A stretch of 64,000 nt of DNA from Gracilaria vermiculophylla (GCA_019155205.2 JAHNZQ020000004.1:4997418-5061417); one strand, 5' to 3'. Counted from the first letter of the stretch, positions 19,155 through 31,632 are shown. Notes: generated by a model not told the origin, from the letters alone. Made by a program: numbers and translations.

Positions 19155-20432
19155 CAGTGCGTTTCACATTAATAGCACGCCCAAAAACAGTGCCGTAGTA
19201 GTACTTTACTGCGCCTTTTGCATATCATATAAGTTAAAATCGTTTCATAATCACAACACTACATTAATAATAATCATCGTTATGGCTCAAGGATCACCTC
19301 TTTTGCGCTCCAAACAGCTTGCAATCATGCAACTAAAAGCTTTTAGAGAATCTTTTGCTAAAACTGGTCGACTTTTAAAACGTCATCCGGTCACAATTCT
19401 ACAGTTCCTTGAAAACCATGCAATCTATAGGACAAAAACGTTCGCAGGGCGGCCACACATTTTGAGTCCTGCACATAAACACTGTGTAAAACGGGATTTG
19501 TGTCGACGAAAAGTTTTATGGAATAAAATTGCAAAAACATTAAACTTCAATGTTTCGAAATCAACAGTTTGACTTGAAATCAACAAGAAAAATTTGTTCA
19601 AGTATAAAAAATGAGAATAAAATTCCTTTTAAAAGGTTATGATGAGCAAAAAGCAATAAAATGGTATGCAAACATGGCGCACCTGAAAAAGCAATGAAAC
19701 CAAGTTATTTTTTCTGACGAAAAATAATTCAACTTAGATGGTCTGGATTATTACAAATTTTATTGGCGTGATTAAAGAAAGCAACACTCTGCATTTTGGA
19801 CAAGAAACTCTGGAGCAGATTTTACTACGGTATAAGTTGGCATATGAAAATATGGAAAAACAGATATTGCATTTACTGATAAAAATATAGACTCTGCATG
19901 TTATCAAGAAGTTTTATTATAACTATTAGCTACCTTACGGATGTTTTGGACAATGATAACGTTCTGTTTTCCTGCAAGATGATGTACCAGTACACAAATC
20001 AAAACTGGTGCCAGATTGGCTATAAGAAGCAAACATTATGGTAATGGATTGGCCAGCACGTTCTCCATACTTAAACCCCATTGAAAATGGATGGGGTTTA
20101 TCATCATGAATGGTTTATGGCCGTGGAAGGCAGTTTTGTACATTTTTTATTAGAAGAACTGTATAAAAATTGCTGGGGCAACACTTCTATTTCGACAATT
20201 AATGGCTACATTACTTAGACGTCCAAACACTGTATTTGCATTATTTAGCTAAAATGTGGAAAATTCAGCTACTGAGTCGCCATAAAAGCCTTAAAGTTGA
20301 TAAATCTGTTATGATTTCAAAACGGGTTTTGAACTTCAATTTTATTTTAAATCTTGATTTTGTTGTCGTATAGTACCAAAATCACAATTTATGTACTTCG
20401 ACACTGACGTGATCTGATTTTGAAACAGACTA
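19155..20432 (+). mobile_element. Tc1/mariner-like element M2 (1278 bp, degenerate)
   Basis: Flanked by TA (19153-19154, 20433-20434). Left end CAGTGCGTTTCACATTAATA, right end ...TTTTGAAACAGACTA. It has the inner repeat of the GTTTCATAATCACAACAC box at each end like M1. It lies only 62 bp from the 5' LTR of gypsy B. Confidence 0.85.
19282..20240 (+). pseudogene. Tc1/mariner transposase of M2, degenerate
   Basis: ATG 19282 opens 96 intact codons: an N-terminal paired-like DNA-binding region (RSKQLAIMQLKAFRESFAKT), TFAGRPHILSPAH equivalent to the GRPK motif, and LNFNVSKSTV. It then ends in TGA. Farther on, FSDEK (first Asp region), GLDYYKFYW and a damaged QQD-N block (DDVPVHKSK-like near 19978) can be read only across frames. 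The active-site triad is not encoded in one frame. Same family as M1, M3 and M4. Confidence 0.7.
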
Positions 20433-20648
20433 TACTTATAACGCTCATTTGTGAGGCTACGCTTCACGAAATCCTGCAACCAAAAATGAGAAACTAAAGT
20501 TTAGCAGTGCAAATTTTTCATTTCAGAATTCCTATTGTAGAATTCTGTGACATATATTACTCATACAGAAAAATAGCGCCGCCGTGAGTATGAGTGTCTA
20601 CTGCATCAGGTATGAGTAAATCTAGAACACAATCGCTGAATTGCCACA

Positions 20649-21827
20649 ATGAGAACAGGGAGGCAGAAAGACCAACGCTTGCGTCCTTTACGCGAACGGG
20701 AAATAAGGTGGAGACTAGCGCTCATGCACATGGCTTCTCGATTTATGTTGCTCAGTGAGTCATTCTTCACGAACACTAAAGCTCGCACTGCTATGGCTGC
20801 AAGATACCTGCAGGAAACACAAGAACTGCAACCTCATCTACAGCGTACGATTCGGATCGGCACATCTCAACTCAGTTTTAACTTTAACAATTTTACGGAA
20901 GCAGAATCTTTTCCTCACTTTTTATTTCAAACGAAGGACAACACTCGTATCCTCCACACCATTGGATGGCCCCTACGTCAGAAAAGTACAAAAAGAAAGC
21001 GCTACAGCGTCAACCCCCTCCTCTCCACATGCTTGATTCTGCGAGGACTAGCCTCTCCGGCAAGGTGATAAGAACTAAATATTATGTTTGGAAAGCACGC
21101 TTCACAGTTATCTAAAATATTTTGGGAAGGAATCGAGAACTTCGTTGCAAAACGTAATCACCTCATAACAAGCCCGATAGACGAACACTTCATGTTACAG
21201 CATGTGCATCGCAATGCTACTGCCATTCATCAGAAATGTGGCGGACTTTCAAATTGCGTATCTTTCATTGATGGAAGACTCATAGGTATAGCCAGCCCAA
21301 ATGGATTTGGCGTTCAATGTAAAATTAATAATATCCACAAAAGAAAACAGGCGCTCAAGTTTTAAATAATCAGTAGCCCTTATGGAGTCGTTCTTTACAC
21401 ATGCGGGTCTATGGAAGGCCGCCGTTATGACTGGACACTGTACACAAGAAATGTAGTCGAAGAACATCTACGAAACATTCTCGATGTTAACGGATTGATA
21501 TGCTGCATATATGGAGACTCAGGGTATAACAAGCGCTGGATCTTAGAAGTTCCTTTCTAGGGATGAAACCTTAATGATAATCAGAACGCGTTTAAATAGG
21601 CTATTTCATCTGTTCGCATCACGCCGGAGTGGGTCTTCAAGGAAGTGAAGTTATATTTTACTACTTTAGACTACAAATGGAAAGTATTTGAGTTGTCGAT
21701 TGCATCACTCTACTTTGCGGATATACTGCTCACTAACATCCGCCGTTGTGTGTACAGGAATCAAATCGCAAATTTCTTGGACTGCTCGCCACCATTGTTA
21801 GAGCAATACCTTGTCCACGGTTTCTAA
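20649..21827 (+). pseudogene. PIF/Harbinger-like transposase (third element), stops in one frame
   Basis: One plus frame from ATG 20649 to a TAA at 21825, interrupted by TGA-TAA at 21066-21071, TAA at 21363 and further stops near 21.56-21.6 kb, without frameshift. Blocks: FPHFLFQTKDNTRILHTIGW; NPLLSTCLILRGLASPAR then the stops; MFGKHASQLSKIFWE; CVSFIDGRLIGIASPNG (first Asp); QALKF; CGSMEGRRYDWTLY (second Asp region); CIYGDSGYN; EWVFKEVKLYF (Glu region); LLTNIRRCVYRNQ. This is the PIF/ISL2EU-like version of the DDE_Tnp_4 fold, a different lineage from the two copies at 5.9-8.5 kb. It is followed by a convergent Myb-like ORF, which fits the two-gene Harbinger plan. Confidence 0.8.
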
Positions 21828-21988
21828 GCTGCTTTTGAGTCCACGTAAGCATGCCATAGCGATGTTTTCAAGCGTTGGAAGTGTAAGCATTAGATATCAA
21901 CTTAAAATTTGTCCAGTAAAAGAGGTCTACAGCTCTCTAACGAAGCAATTCTGTTTACCTTTTAGCTAGAGCAGTACCCCAAAGCTTT

Positions 21989-22494
21989 TACATTTCAATC
22001 TCGCGCTTATGGGCCTCCTGACCTTCTTCATTACGCTCCTGTCTATCATGCTCGCGCGCCTCTCGACCTGCTATTATACTCTCTCGCTCGAAATTCAAAT
22101 GTTCATGCAGCAACGTTATTCGAGCTAGGCCTGCTTTACGTAAATGATCACCAAAGCGATCAATTTCTCCGCTTCAGTCAGTGGGGAAACTTCTTATGCT
22201 CTTCTTTGGAGGCGGGCTCGTTTCATTGCCGGTTTTTTGAACCTTGATTACTGATCGTTGACGCTTTGTACCCATCTCCACTATCTCATCACCAATTCTT
22301 TCTTTTTCATGTTCTGCCGACTGATAAGCTCCCTTTTTCATTCTAATCCCAGTGATCAGATCACCACGTGCCTCCTTCAGTCCCATCAGCAGGTCTTTGA
22401 TTTCTACCATCTCCCCACCAACCCCTGACATACGCTGATTGAAAGCATCTCCTTTATCAAACTGCTCTTGAATTCTTTTATAACGGTTCCGCAC
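21989..22494 (-). pseudogene. Myb/SANT-like partner of the third Harbinger element (C-terminal part)
   Basis: Minus frame 22494 to 21989 with one in-frame TGA at 22174. It reads RNRYKRIQEQFDKGDAFNQ then MSGVGGEMVEIKDLLMGLKE, and past the stop a charged helix (NFERESIIAGREAREHDRQE) and a TAA. The arrangement (basic RxRYxRI segment, SGVGGE segment, C-terminal coiled coil) is what I recall for the DNA-binding partner encoded by Harbinger-like elements. Upstream on the minus strand more family-like sequence is out of frame, so the N-terminal SANT part is broken. Convergent with 20649-21827. Confidence 0.6.
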
Positions 22495-22962
22495 TGTCTT
22501 TTACGAGACCATCTGCGTACGATGTGGGTTAGCATTTATATTTGTAGCAGGCTTTTCATAACAGGGTTGAAGCTTAGCATAGGCTGCTACGTGTGGTTTT
22601 TATGCCGAAACTTCTCAGAATATGGCGATATCTTCCGTTGGACTGAAGCGGGAGTGGCGCCCAGTCTCCGGACTGTTGGATTCGGATGATGAAAGCTCGT
22701 TGGTAGTGGTAGCTTCCGCAATGAGTCCGGATATGCAGGCGAGAACTTGTACAGCGTGATGGAGATTCTATCTTAGTCAAGCTGGGTAGAAGAAGTATGA
22801 AGAGTTGAAATGTGGCGCCAATTTGCATACAAGTGGCAAGGTTTGCTGCGCTTTTGTTACAGACGGACTTTCACTAACTAGACACTTTTCAGCTATTTTG
22901 TTAACAAGACAGTTGCAGAATTCTTTATCACTTGTACATCTGTCATACGCGTTGCCGAATCC

Positions 22963-23870
22963 TCAGAAATGGTTGCGGAATTCTGTTTGCGTAATCTCTC
23001 TATTATCTCTTGTTGAAAATTTCACATTTGCTCCACTTTTCTGGATAACACTAATGCATTGCTTTGGCATCCATTCTATGCAAGAAACAATACTTGAAAT
23101 TTTGATAATTCTCGAGCAATTTTCCATACAAGTTTTTAAATGAATAACTGAATAAAACTGACTCCCGTGGCCAATAATCATCCTAGCCAATAGACCCCAA
23201 GCATTTTCAATGGGGCTCAAATTCGGGGATGGCGCGGGGCACAATATTAAATTTCGTGCCCATCTCAGAAGAGCAATCTCTCATTGGTATAGAAGTGTGA
23301 ACCGCAGCGTTGTCCTACTATATAACAGCTCAGCTATATTGCAGGCAATTCGCCAACTGCAACAAAAGTTGTACAAAGAATATTGACAGCTGTTAGAATT
23401 CAGTTAACCTTCAATAAAGACCAAATCAGTTGTTAGTTTTTCATACGAACTCCAGCTCACACCATAACAAAACTTTTAACAGAATTTCTTGATGTAACAA
23501 TCTTTTTGGTTTCTTAGAATCATTTTATCAACTTTTAGAGCCATGTGTGCCATGTAACCCGAACTTCTTTTCATCCGCAAATATAATATATTTCAAATCA
23601 TCTTTCGAGCAGCCCATCTCAGCATTTTATGCAACAAAATATTTTTATGGTGTTCCATAAAAAGGTTTATTTATTTTTACGAATTGATGTACACTTACTT
23701 GTTTGATTGCGCGCTAGACTGTTTTTTTATAAATTTCCTAGCATTTGTCTTGCAATTTTTATGCACAAAGCCTAATATCCCGTAGTATACTTTATGTGCG
23801 CCTTTTATCAGCTTGTTGTAGACGTTTTGGGCCTCCGAAGAAACGTTTAGATTGACGATTCGTTCACGAC
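22963..23870 (-). pseudogene. Tc1/mariner transposase of M3, degenerate
   Basis: Minus-strand blocks in order: a GRPK-like segment (LRRPKTST) near 23840, YYIFADEKKFGLHG (first Asp) near 23580, DNAAVHTSIPM (second Asp) near 23310, and SPNLSPIENAWGLLARMI (Glu) near 23210, followed by HGSQFYSVIHLKTC. They lie in different frames with stops. The N-terminal DNA-binding part would lie beyond the solo LTR at 24424-24650. No functional product is possible. Confidence 0.75.
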
Positions 23871-24423
23871 TGTGGTATCTTCAGTTCTTCTTTCGAGGTG
23901 AGAGCGCCCAGCGTCCGTTCGAAGTTTTTGGTGACTCCAATGGCGCGAGTTCCGAAACGTGTTCTCTGGTAATCACGCTTACCAGCCCGGGGTATCCTGA
24001 GAGGCGTTTTGCAAGCACCAAGCGGAGAAGGGAGTTTAATGGGCGGACAATTCTTCTACAGGCGCTGCTATAACGCAACCTGGAGATCGGTGGCTTAGAA
24101 ACCTGAAGGCATTCGCTAAGATTCTCGAACCGGGAAAAAAATAGAAGAAGACTCAAGGGTGCTTTATTTTTTTCCCCGAGAGGGGGGGCTCAACCGGCAG
24201 GCTAGGTATGGTACCGAAAATCTCTCACTCCATGGGTCTCAGTACTGCACACTAGTCAAATTAAGTACATTAATGTATGAATTCTACAATTGCTCAGGAT
24301 TACTGTGGGGCGCGTGGACCGAATATTTCACCACGCGGCATAGTTAATAAAATAAGAACACTCCTTAGGAATATACCGTTGCAAAATAACAAAAAATATC
24401 ACCTTAGGATGCACTGTACTACA
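23871..24423 (-). repeat. Solo LTR of the gypsy A/B/E family inside M3
   Basis: 553 bp from TGTGGTATCTTCAG to GCACTGTACTACA, more diverged than the other copies. The flanking pentamers (ACGAC, AATTT) do not match, so the duplication has decayed or this LTR arose by recombination between different insertions. Confidence 0.8.
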
Positions 24424-24702
24424 AATTTGATAGAAAAGAGAATATAGAATGCCGAAATCTGCCTCGATTTCCTTATTGATATGAAACAAATTGTGACGTT
24501 TTCATTCGTAGTTAAGATACTGAAGGATTTGATGTTGTTTCGAAACTAAAAGAGGACATATTGTCGCGATCACTGCGGCACAGTAAAGATTTTTCGAGTT
24601 TTATGAAATTCGTTTTGATATTTCAAACGTAAGTTGGCTACAGTAGGCAATAACCCATATTTAGGCGTGCTTTTGCTCTTCATTATACTTTTGAAACGCA
24701 CT

Positions 24703-25585
24703 TATGTGAGCATTCACTGCAAAAGAATCAACACCACCAAAAGGCAAGCAAAATGAGAATGCTTACCACGCGTCTCCGTTAAAAACATCGACCATCAATT
24801 TTGGTACCTGCGCAATTCAAGGGATTAATCTTATCAGATCTATGTTTATGAAGTGCACTAGCATTTTTCCTGGTATTCGCACACACGGGCTCAAGCTGCG
24901 AAATACGCAGGAAGGGATTAGTATGACTAAGTCCCACGTAAGCGATTGGCGGCACGCATATTACACGTGTAGGCCAGTGCCCGGTATAGTGCACGGGCGA
25001 TGGCCCAAATGGCCGGGTATTTATTTATTCATTTACGATTTTTCCTATTTATTTAATTAGTACTACAGTGGTTAAGGGCTCCGGCATCCCTGCCGCCGCA
25101 CTCAGTAAAAGGGAACCAAAGTTCCGGCTCTGAGCCTTCCGCCTACGACGGTATTTGCCTCTCGCGAGGGATATCCCGTAGCGTATGGTTGCTTATCCGC
25201 CTTATTCGCTGAGAGCGCTCATACTTAAGTATATTACCAGCCATATTTTGCTCGCACCTTGTATAAAGACATTTACCGCTCGCCATTGTTTGCATTACGG
25301 CCACACCTCTTTGGTGGTACATCTTCGACCTTGTGGATCGCGCAACCCGCGCTCCCCCTTTCTTTCACATCTCTTTCTTCCAGAGAGGCACCGCACACAC
25401 GTACATCAACCAGGTAGGTATTCTTTTTATAACTCTCGAGCTAAGTGCTGCTGGGGGAACCTTGTTCTTACACCCGACATTGTCCTGTTGTTCTCGCGAG
25501 AGGGCTATACCGCCAAACGTCCTCTACAGAGGAAAACTCGGACGCTTTTCTGTATTTTTCAGCTTGCGGACTTTTGCACTAAAAG
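24703..25585. other. Probable 5' LTR region of gypsy C, boundaries not found
   Basis: No gene seen. 24950-25020 has GC-rich short inverted repeats (GGCCCAAATGGCC type). TATAAA occurs at 25262-25267. Because a family-like PBS starts at 25586, the 5' LTR of element C should end here, but I found no matching second LTR near 31 kb. Confidence 0.3.
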
Positions 25586-25610
25586 TGATCTTCCGACTTA
25601 GAAGGATCAC
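25586..25610 (+). promoter_or_regulatory. PBS-like sequence of gypsy C
   Basis: TGATCTTCCGACTTAGAAGG followed by ATCAC. It resembles the PBS of A (TGGTCTCCCGACTTAAAAGG) and E (TGGGCTCCCGACTTAGAAGG), although C is otherwise a different family. Confidence 0.5.
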
Positions 25611-25826
25611 TTAAATCTGTGTCTTTTCTTTCAGGTTTCATTTCCCGAAGATCTCAATGGCTTTCCCGCTTCCACTGTTCCAATATGCTGAATAAGCCAT
25701 CTGTAGCGGGGCGTGTTATCACTCGCAGCCGCTTCCAGCAAGGTTGTGATCGTCCGGGCAACCGGTTACTTTCACGGATCTCCATACATTCTGGGTAGAG
25801 TCTAGCCGCGAAGGATCTCAAAATCG

Positions 25827-26753
25827 TTGGGCCATGACTCGGATAATCGAGATCTCCTTCCAGCTTTGCTGGATAGTCTGACACCCGGTGGGGGATCATC
25901 TATAGGGATTTCTGCCGAAGCGTTTGCCCAGACAACAAATGATGCTGTTGGAGTTTTCCTTGTTGAGAACCCGGTATCACAGTTCCAAGTTTTGCGCGCT
26001 GCCCATGAAGCCCTTTACAGAGACTTCATCCTCTTATGAGGGGTTGTCGAGGCTAACGCATTGAGGGAGGTGGTCGAGCACTTCTGTCTTCTGCGGGCAG
26101 GTGTCAACACCATATGGGAATGTCTCGGTGGACTGGCCACCTGTCTAGAAGGAGTTAAGATCCAGTTCAAACGTGTTAGATCCCGTCTCAAGACGTTGAG
26201 AAAGGCACTCCTGACAGACCCGCCAAATTCGGATAGGCCAGCTGCAGTCTTTCAACGAGATGATCATAGAGAAAGGGGAAAGAACCGCCGTAGGCGGAAG
26301 TCAAAAGGGCACAAGCATTCCCAGTAGGATGGCCTGTCGCCTTCGTGGAGTTCTTCACAGAGCGATTCAGACGCTTCTAGGAGCTTGGGGTCTGATTCTG
26401 AAGACCTGCGGTGCCTACTCCCAATCCGATAGCTGCCATCGATCGCAGCCCCGTAAGACGCCCTCACTCGAGAGCAAAAAGCGTCGGTCCCTGTTGCATT
26501 CTATCTCCGTGCAAAGACGGACTTCAGCGCAGCTCGGCCAGGACCAATCGTGTGGCATGACTCTGCGGGACTGATATGGCTCTCATGGAAAGGAGCCAAA
26601 ACCAACTCGGCCTCAGCGCGGTACCGTGGCCAAAATGGCAAAGCCCTTGTTACAGAGGAGTCTGAGCGATCCATTCAGGATGCCCAAAAGCAGGGAAACC
26701 AACCTCGAAAGTTTCCCCTCTGGGAGAGGCGTCCACGAGGTCGAGGTGTTTGA
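25827..26753 (+). pseudogene. gag-like region of gypsy C
   Basis: One plus frame from about 25827 to TGA 26751, broken by TGA at 26037, TAG at 26325 and further stops. It contains a helical part (LREVVEHFCLLRAGVNTIWE), a basic tract (RERGKNRRRRKSKGHKHSQ) and a Ser/Asp-rich stretch. A basic plus Ser-rich tract in the middle is also seen in the gag of A. Identified mainly by position before the protease. The protease frame is -1 relative to this one. Confidence 0.5.
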
Positions 26754-27280
26754 CGGCCGAAACGCCGCACCCGCGCTCCCCCGTAAAAATCCTGACAAGG
26801 AAGGATGCTGCAGAATTAGACTCGGAATACCTCACGGTGCTAGAGACCGGTGCAAACAACAAATTTGTCGTTGAATCTCTATTGCACCCGCAAATGCAGT
26901 CTCGCATCCGTCACAAATGGTGCTTGAGATCGCGCATGCGAACAATAATTCGTTGAAAACGGTGGGAATTATCGACTTTGTCGTACGCCTGAGAAGCTTG
27001 AAGATGGAGTTCGACTTCATGATTTGCCAATCGTTGGCAGCTCCAGTGATACTGAGATGGGACTGCTGCGTCCTCTCCATCGATGCTATCTGACCCCGCT
27101 AAAGGCGATTGGAATTGGAAGATGGATCCTCCTTTCCGATTGGTCTTCGTCTCGTGAAGAGTTCCTCCCAGAGGCAGGTACCCATCCTTGCTGCACAGGA
27201 TCCTCCACTCGCCTGGCGGGAGTAGACGAAGCATTGAGTAGCTACTTCGATCCGGATTTCCGCAGCAACTTGAATTTATG
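26754..27280 (+). pseudogene. Aspartic protease region of gypsy C
   Basis: Plus strand: PVKILTRKDAAELDSEYLTV then LETGANNKFVVESLL. The active-site triplet DTG appears as ETG. Stops at 26954 and frameshifts afterwards. Position between gag and RT supports the call. Confidence 0.5.
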
Positions 27281-27689
27281 ATGAATGTGAACTCCCGTCG
27301 TCACGGTGTACGGGTTGTTCAATCCCTTCCCTAGTTGTAAGAGAAGCATTCATTAGCCGTTACAAACGGGATTGTGCAGATGACACCGTATATTCCATTG
27401 AGCATCCTGGTTGCTTATATTGGTAATACTTCCCTGTTCCTGCAGAGGAACTAAGTCATTGGCTTAGTCACGCCACATATACTGGCAATGGTCTTAACCA
27501 AAATGATCTCGGCCGAGGTCCTCGGGATTTTCACAGATAACAGTGCTCCAAAGGGAATTGAAGCCCGGTATCCGGGAGAGTAGACTCTATCGCGTACACA
27601 TGAGTGTAGAAATTCTCCTAACGAAGACAAGAGAGAGGCCAGTGAGAGTGAAAGCCGCACGCCAAAAAGCTTCGACGTGGTGAACCCTC

Positions 27690-29130
27690 AGAAGTCACTC
27701 GAGGATCTCAACCTTGGACACATTCCACAGTCAAACCGTGAGCGCTTCCGTAATATGCTGCAGGAATTCACTACGATGTAGCATGACTCTCTCAATGAGA
27801 TTTCTGCAACAAAACACCGTATCGATATGTAGCCGGACGCAAAGCCAGTGGCACAGCACCTTTATGAGGCCGGACCAAAGACCCGGGAGGAGGAACTGTT
27901 CCAAGTAGACAAGATGCTCCGCACATGTGTGACTTAGCCCGCTCAGTCTCCTTGGGCATATCTATCGATACTGGCTCTGACGTCTATTCGAACCTGGCGG
28001 TTCTGCGTCGACCATCGCCCGTTTATTGCCGTGACGGTACGCGATGCTTACCTTATTCCTCGGAAGCATGAATGTATGGACTCCCTTGGGAATGTTACTG
28101 TGTATTCTGCGTCAGATGTGTATTGGGGCTACTGGCAAGCCCTTGTTCAGGAAAAAGACCGTGACCAGATCGTCTTAATTTCCATTCTGGCTCCTATCGC
28201 TTCAAGCGAATGGTTTTCAGGGACACGAATGCCACTGCCATCCTCCAGCGTGCTATCGACATACTGTTGAGCCACTTCAAGGAGTGTACATGTTTCGTAT
28301 ATCTGGGTAACATCGTCGTTTTCTCAGATCATCTAGATGACCTCCTCAGCCATGTGAGGGGGGCCATGAGCGTTTTACGGGATGCAGGGGTGACCCTCGA
28401 TCTGAGGGAGTGCGACGTGTTCACAGATACAGTAAAGTACCTGGAACACATAATCCGTCCCGGACGGTTATCGATCGAGAAAGCTCGTTTCAATTCTCTG
28501 GCTAAGGCAAAGGAACCCAGATCGCCGTCAGAGCTACGCTCCTTCTTGTGGCTGGTCAAAATCTACAGACGTTTCGTCCCTAGTTTATTGGACATTTTCG
28601 CGCCTCTGAACACGCTGCTGCGGAAGTGTCAGGGAACCAAACTGGAACCCTTCACATCCGCTCAAATGAATGCTTTCAAATCCGTTCCGGAGGCCGTCAT
28701 TTCAGTACCAATTTTGTCGTGACCTAAATCGCGTCTTATATACTTCATCAATACGGATTCGAGTGACCACCAAGTTCGTAATGCGCCCTTTCAAACCACC
28801 CCATAGAGATAATGACCACCAATGGGCTATTGACCACGCTCGCTCAATGAGCTTGAGCAAAACTACAGCGTCTGGGAGGAATAGTGTCTGGAAGTCGTCT
28901 AGGCACTGTTCATCCTCTGTTGATATCTTATGCGGATGCATTTCACCTTTTGCGCAAATCAATCATCTCTGCAGGGGTTCCTGATTATTTTGGGTCCATC
29001 AGGTCTCCTCATGCGATGGAGATTACGCTTAGCGGAATACGAATAACAAGTAGTATACACAAATGGTGCACAGAACATCCAGGCCAGCACAATGTCACAC
29101 CTTTCCACTTCCGGGGAAGAAGTTCATTCT
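27690..29130 (+). pseudogene. RT and RNase H region of gypsy C
   Basis: Scattered plus frames: PDAKPVAQHLYEAGPKTRE, FCVDHRPF, HECMDSLGNVTVYSASDVYW near 28.05-28.13 kb, then one open stretch at 28210-28722. That stretch has FRDTNATAILQRAIDILL, YLGNIVVFSD (in place of YIDD, so the catalytic aspartates are lost), LRSFLWLVKIYRRFVPSLL and the following LNTLLRK. RNase H traces lie near 28.7-29.1 kb. Strongly decayed. Confidence 0.7.
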
Positions 29131-29569
29131 AAAGACGATGAAATCCTGTGGTTCACGACAGAGTCCTCCAATCCGGAAGGGATAGAACCGGTGGAGCCAG
29201 AGTAGCCAGTCGACTGGAACTTTTGAGCTGATATGAAGGATACGCTCGCCGAAGGCGAGAGCAACAAAGAGAAATCCGTACCGAGATAGTCTGTACCGGT
29301 GTAAACGGCGGAATAGATCCGAGAACAATATGCTGGCCCGTTCTGCACGTAAATACGAGCCCATATCAATGGTGGTGAACTTCTTCCTTTCGGTTTTAAT
29401 GACGTCGAATTCTTTTTCTGCACGGTCAAAGCCATTCTACAGATCGTGGTTATTGACTTTCAGCAAACGCAGATATTGCACCTTTCGCATCACACGAAGG
29501 TCAGTGGTCACGCCAGTAATAGGAAGCTCTACCTGACTCTCTGGAGGCATATTTAATGGCCCGGCCTGG

Positions 29570-30617
29570 CGGTAGAATGTTACGCAGCTATGCGAGATGC
29601 TCCGCAAACGCACGACAAAACTTCACCTTTTCCGTGCACGGGCATCGCTTGAGTTTGTTGTGACCGATGTTCCTGGTCCACTCCTCATAACCAAGAAAGG
29701 CAACGACTTCCTACTCGTAATCACGGACAGGTTCTCAAAAATAGTCCGAACTGTCCCTCTACGGAATACCACGACCTTTATGGTTGCCGATACGTTCATC
29801 ACTGATCAAATATTCATCTATGAATATCCAGTGGAGTTATTGTTCGATAATGGAAAACACCTCACGTCCAAGTTCTTCCAAGATGTCTTTTGTATCCTAG
29901 ACGTGAAGATTTGGTTTAAAACGACATACTAGTCACATTGTGATGGGCAAAACAAACGGTTTAACCGTATTATCCTCGCTTCTCTGCAATCGTATGTTAC
30001 TGATCACCCAAAGACCTGGGACCTGTGCACGGACGCGCAATCGTTAGTATACAACACGCAAAATCACCTGACTGCCATGGTGTCACCGTGTCAGTGTGTG
30101 CTGTCGTGGACTCCACTACCAGTGGCTTTGGAACCCCCAGCTACGCTTGACATTTTCCCATCAAGTGGGTCAAAACAGCCATCGGTGTAAGGACTGGTTC
30201 ATGAAGCTAGTCTCCGATATGCGGAAGTCAATGGCACGTGACCAAGCCACTTACAAGTGGGATTTTGATTTTTGCTTGGGGCGTTTACGTGCTAGACCCA
30301 TTGAAGCGAGCGACTTTGTGTTCGTTCAGAACGAAGTTTTTAATCCCGAAGTGGACAAGCGCCAAAAACTCTTACCTGTGGCGCACGGGCCATTTAAGCT
30401 CTTCTTCGTAGCAACCAATACGGTCGTGGTCGCCATGAACGGCGCTAACGAACTTCTGTCCCGTGCTCCGGTCACCCCGGCCCCTGCTTTCGCCTTGGAG
30501 GTTGTTCTTCACTGCCCCATACTGGGGGACACAGCGGCCTCGCATCTGCCAGCATCATCTGGTACACCGGCAATCAGACGGCCTGCCGTCTTGACATACG
30601 TCTTTCGAGGTCTTTAA
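29570..30617 (+). pseudogene. Integrase region of gypsy C
   Basis: 29597-29932 reads SLEFVVTDVPGPLL, DFLLVITDRFSKIVRTVPL and VELLFDNGKHLTSKFF: core with the first two Asp regions. After a stop at 29930, GQNKRF stands where GQxERF is expected, so the catalytic Glu is Lys. 30096-30617 continues with ATYKWDFDF and a C-terminal part ending SRAPVTPAPAF. Inactive. 29.1-29.57 kb between RNase H and here is unreadable. Confidence 0.7.
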
Positions 30618-30620
30618 GAT

Positions 30621-31632
30621 ATCCCGTACATGTTGGGAGACAAAACGAATTTCTCGGATCGGGCTGACCTACATGGCCAATCCACAACAAGTCCTGTTCA
30701 AACTGGAATATTTTACCAGCCAAGCGATACAACGGGTATCTCCCACCGCTCCGCTCCGTCTAAGAGGAGGGAGGATGTCTATTCTGCTTCCATCAAGGAG
30801 GTTGTCTGCTTGGAGTTGCAACGGGAAACAAAACGTGACCCATGGATAAGTTACACTTCGTTGCAGCTAACACGGTAAAACGTCCCGGAGATAACACTGT
30901 CCATAATGGAAACAAGCACCAAGGTGGTTGGAAACCGCAGTGCAAAACCGCGGCGAATGTTTTTGAGAGCCCAGTCACCCCGGAAGCGCTGCTCGACCCA
31001 GTCGAAACCACCAGTCGAAAACGGAAGTCGCCAGACGCCATTGCCAAGCGCCCCCACTGTGGGCAGCAAACACGAGCGCCAGCATCAGCAGGTGCAGAGC
31101 AGCTGCATGGCTAGCCGATCACAATGGAATCATACGTAGAGAACGTAGATATAGCCGCGAGACGGAAAGTTGTTCGGAAATCACCTGCAGCCTGACAAGT
31201 GGTACGGCTCTAATAGTAGAGACCGATCATTTGCCGAACGGCGTGTGCCCGACAAGGAAGCCACGATCTCGCAGAACGGAGACTTTCACGGGGATACGAC
31301 AGCCCGCTCAAGGTGGTAACAGCCGAGCCGAACGCGCCACAGTATCACCTCGCGAACGTTCGCCGCACAGAATCGCAATGAAACCGGAATAACGGGAGGC
31401 AGAGGCCAGCACCCCACTGCAGGAAAATAGACTCGTAACGGGGACGCACAAATCAGCGCAGGGGAAACCATGATAGTCCCGCATACTCAGAAGGTTTACA
31501 TACAGTACTGTGTCGTGGAACGCATTGTCGGACACTCGTAAAATGATGATGCGGTGCTAGAGTGCCACGTACTCTTCCTCTTTTCATGTGCTTGTGAATA
31601 TTTGCAACTTCACATTCTTCTTATTTTTCTGT
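30621..31632. other. Unassigned, between gypsy C and D
   Basis: No gene seen. It should contain the 3' end of C (right) and of D (left, minus strand), but no LTR pair is visible. Confidence 0.35.

Larger units (their letters stand above)
22860..24702 (-). mobile_element. Tc1/mariner-like element M3 (minus strand) split by a solo LTR
   Basis: The right end on the plus strand reads TTTTGAAACGCACT before TA (24703), the reverse of CAGTGCGTTTCAAAA. The left end TACAGACGGACTTTCAC (22858) is a decayed version of the other terminus. Removing the 553-bp solo LTR leaves 1290 bp, close to the 1278-1279 bp of M1, M2 and M4. The left boundary is less certain. Confidence 0.65.
25586..30620 (+). mobile_element. 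Decayed Ty3/gypsy element C (plus strand), internal part
   Basis: PBS-like site, gag, protease, RT/RNase H and integrase fragments follow each other on the plus strand in Ty3/gypsy order. No chromodomain and no LTR pair were found. It is related to the A/B/E family at distance (for example YVTDHPKTWD against YVTDHQKDWD). Confidence 0.7.

Noticed and set aside
24703..31600. LTR pair of gypsy C
   Set aside because: I compared 25.06-25.58 kb with 30.6-31.6 kb by eye and found no shared stretch long enough. An all-against-all alignment would decide.
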